Assembly (NCBI GenBank): GCA_021613535.1
Contig: CP075496.1
Coordinates: forward strand, 4,154,001-4,218,000
Length of the DNA: 64,000 bases
Origin: Adineta vaga
Lineage: Eukaryota; Rotifera
Reading direction: 5' to 3'
Position numbers and translations under genes: made by a program. The notes below the pieces were generated by a model, which saw only the letters and a program-made list of their open reading frames with translations, did no database searches and was not told where the DNA came from. Shown piece by piece: positions 62,087 through 64,000 of this stretch (its first letter is position 1; each line of letters opens with the position of its first letter).

Positions 62087-64000
62087 ATGAATCTCGTATC
62101 GAAACCATCAGAAAATCAATTTAATTCTCGTGGTAATTATAGAATGATTAGTTTTTTTTCTTTATTATTTCTTTATTTTTAGGCCAAGATGTTCTTCAAA
62201 TAGATAATAATTTTCCATCTTTTAAATTGTTTCCCGCACGTAGTGATTCAATAGATAACAGTAATAATCGTGCATCGCCATTAAACAATCCTATTGGTTT
62301 AGCACCAAAAAATCCAAGTCCAACTGAGCCCGATGAACAAGAATTTCAACCAATAACAATATCACCCTTTCGTTTATTTGGTACTTCAACTACAACAGTA
62401 TCACCAGCAAATCAAAATTCGCCGAAAACACCAACAAGTTCATTGAAAAAGTTTTCTTCAACAACCGATAAACCACGACGTAAACGAACACCTAAAATTG
62501 ATGATAACAACGATGTACAAAAAGTAAAACGACGTAAAAGCGAAATGCATATGCAACATAAACAATTAACTTTAACGGAATTACAAACACCGATTATAAC
62601 AGAAAAGAAAATTAATTTAAATCCCGAAACATTCGCTTCTAAAGTAAAATTTTTCATGTTTTTTTCTTCTGATCAAAACATTCTTTCTACTGATATCATG
62701 TATTTTCTAGAATTCTTCAAACTATCGCGAAATCGGTTTTTCACCCGTTTCATCTGCTCAAAGTGATTCAGGTTCAAATTCTAATCATACATCTGAATCG
62801 TCAACTAATCCTATGGCAAATTCCAAACAAATACAAGTAATTTCTTCAGATTAAATTGTTTCTCTTCGATATCTCTTTTTCAATTATTAGACTGATATAA
62901 GTGGAGCAATAAATTCAACATCAAATGAACTCGAAGTCAAGAACAGTCAAATACAAACATTATCAAGAGTGAGAGAAAAAGAAAACATCGATACGGAAAG
63001 ATATTTTATAAACATACTTCATTTCCAATAGGAGCGTGAAGATTTAAGACGACAAATATCGGACACAAAGAAAGATCTGGATAAACAAACAAATATTCTA
63101 CAAAAATGTCTAGCTGTAAACAAAAAGTTACTTGTAGAAAAGGTATGATATGATCTGATTTGATTTCCAAATTAAACTTATCTGAATATAAAAGAATGAA
63201 TTGTTCAGTGAATTACATTGATTTTTTCGATACAATTTTCTAAACTGAATTTTTAAATTCTAGTCTACACTCGAACGTAAACAAGCACGACAAAAATGTA
63301 TGGAAAATCGTTTACGATTGGGACAATTTGTTACTCAACGACAAGGTGCAACATTTGTTGAAAATTGGACTGATGGAACAGCATTCACTGACATTACAAA
63401 GTATGTGTAGATATATTCAATGTAAAATTGAACTTACTTATTATTTTGAACAGACAACAAGAAATGCTTCAACGTGCTCGAGAAGAATTGGATCGAGAAC
63501 GACGGAATCTTCTACGCCGTCGACCGAATTGTGAAGTTAAAGAAAAAATCACCAAAACTACATATACCAGAGCAAAAAGTAAAGATCGTGGTAGTTCGTT
63601 TGCAACTCAAGATGAAAGTAGTAACGATGGAATGAAAACGACAATGGATGCAAATAAAGCGTAAGTTTTCTTCTCTAGAATATATATTTCAAGCGAATAA
63701 AATATTATTGTTTTGTTTTAGAATAATAATTAGCGATTGGTATGAATCAGATGAAATACTACGTTTACGACAGGCATCATTGAAAAAAGAAGAAGTTGAC
63801 CTTCAAATTGAATATGAAAAATTAGAACGAGAAAGAAACTTACATATCCGTGAATTAAAACGAATCTATAATGAAGATCATTCCAGGTAAAATTAAAACA
63901 AAACTTTGTTTATCTTCAAATTCTTAGAACTTATTTCTACAATCACATTTTTTGTTTTATATAGATTTCAAGATCATCCTATACTAAACGATCGATATTT
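62087..64000 (+). CDS. TLK: Tousled-like kinase (partial, cut by window end)
   Basis: Nine exons are visible (62087-62132, 62183-62643, 62711-62836, 62891-62968, 63032-63142, 63264-63400, 63454-63660, 63722-63886, 63965 onward), giving the first 455 residues. The N-terminal 240 residues are disordered with a basic nuclear-localisation-like patch (KPRRKRTPK, KVKRRK). Then come the coiled coils and the strongly conserved TLK blocks RLRLGQFVTQRQGATFVENWTDGTAF (split across residues 320-345), LKKEEVDLQIEYEKLERERN and LHIRELKRIYNEDHSRFQD. The last residues seen, HPILNDRY, lie just before the ATP-binding loop, so the whole kinase domain lies beyond the window. TLKs phosphorylate the histone chaperone Asf1 and support chromatin assembly in S phase. 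Confidence 0.95.

Overview
The window looks like compact, AT-rich animal nuclear DNA. Almost every gene is broken by short GT-AG introns, mostly 45-80 nt. The recognisable genes are metazoan: BBS8/TTC8, SLC45, CLN7-like MFS, p24, serpin, GARS, AARS, Tousled-like kinase, speriolin-like, and WAP+sushi proteins. Tiny introns, high AT, close packing and tandem paralogues with a decayed copy suggest a bdelloid rotifer. That assignment is inference from gene style; no diagnostic marker such as a telomere repeat, mitochondrial gene or SL RNA is present. No transposon, rRNA, tRNA or CRISPR was found by eye. Exon coordinates below were worked out by hand from splice signals and reading-frame phase.

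Left part (2-20.5 kb): a glycosyltransferase-like gene with an unresolved frame change; a four-helix membrane protein; an SLC45-type transporter; TTC8/BBS8 (minus) head-to-head with a p24/TMED gene (plus); an MFSD8/CLN7-like transporter; a CCCH-NYN-C2H2 putative RNase (minus); a short RING/Rcat protein with a C-terminal membrane anchor; a Pro/Gln/His-rich protein whose start codon is split by an intron; and a secreted serpin with a predicted P1 arginine (minus, 30 nt tail-to-tail with the previous gene).

Middle part (22.7-40.3 kb, all minus): two large disordered proteins only 81 nt apart (possibly one gene or a trans-spliced pair), glycyl-tRNA synthetase with a mitochondrial/cytosolic double start, alanyl-tRNA synthetase carrying one apparent 1-nt deletion, an ABHD13-like hydrolase with a myristoylation-type N terminus, and an unannotated-looking small protein in which I see a zinc-binding N terminus and an HNH-nuclease-like motif.

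Right part (42.5-64 kb): three tandem glutamine synthetase genes (two intact, the middle one with two frameshifts), two tandem secreted WAP-like + sushi genes resembling nematode LEV-9, a speriolin/SPATC1L-like gene, and, divergent from it, the 5' two-thirds of a Tousled-like kinase that runs off the window.

The genes do not form one pathway. Local groupings that do make sense are the aminoacyl-tRNA synthetase pair, the glutamine synthetase array, the LEV-9-like pair, and two centrosome/cilium-type genes (TTC8 and the speriolin homologue) at separate sites.
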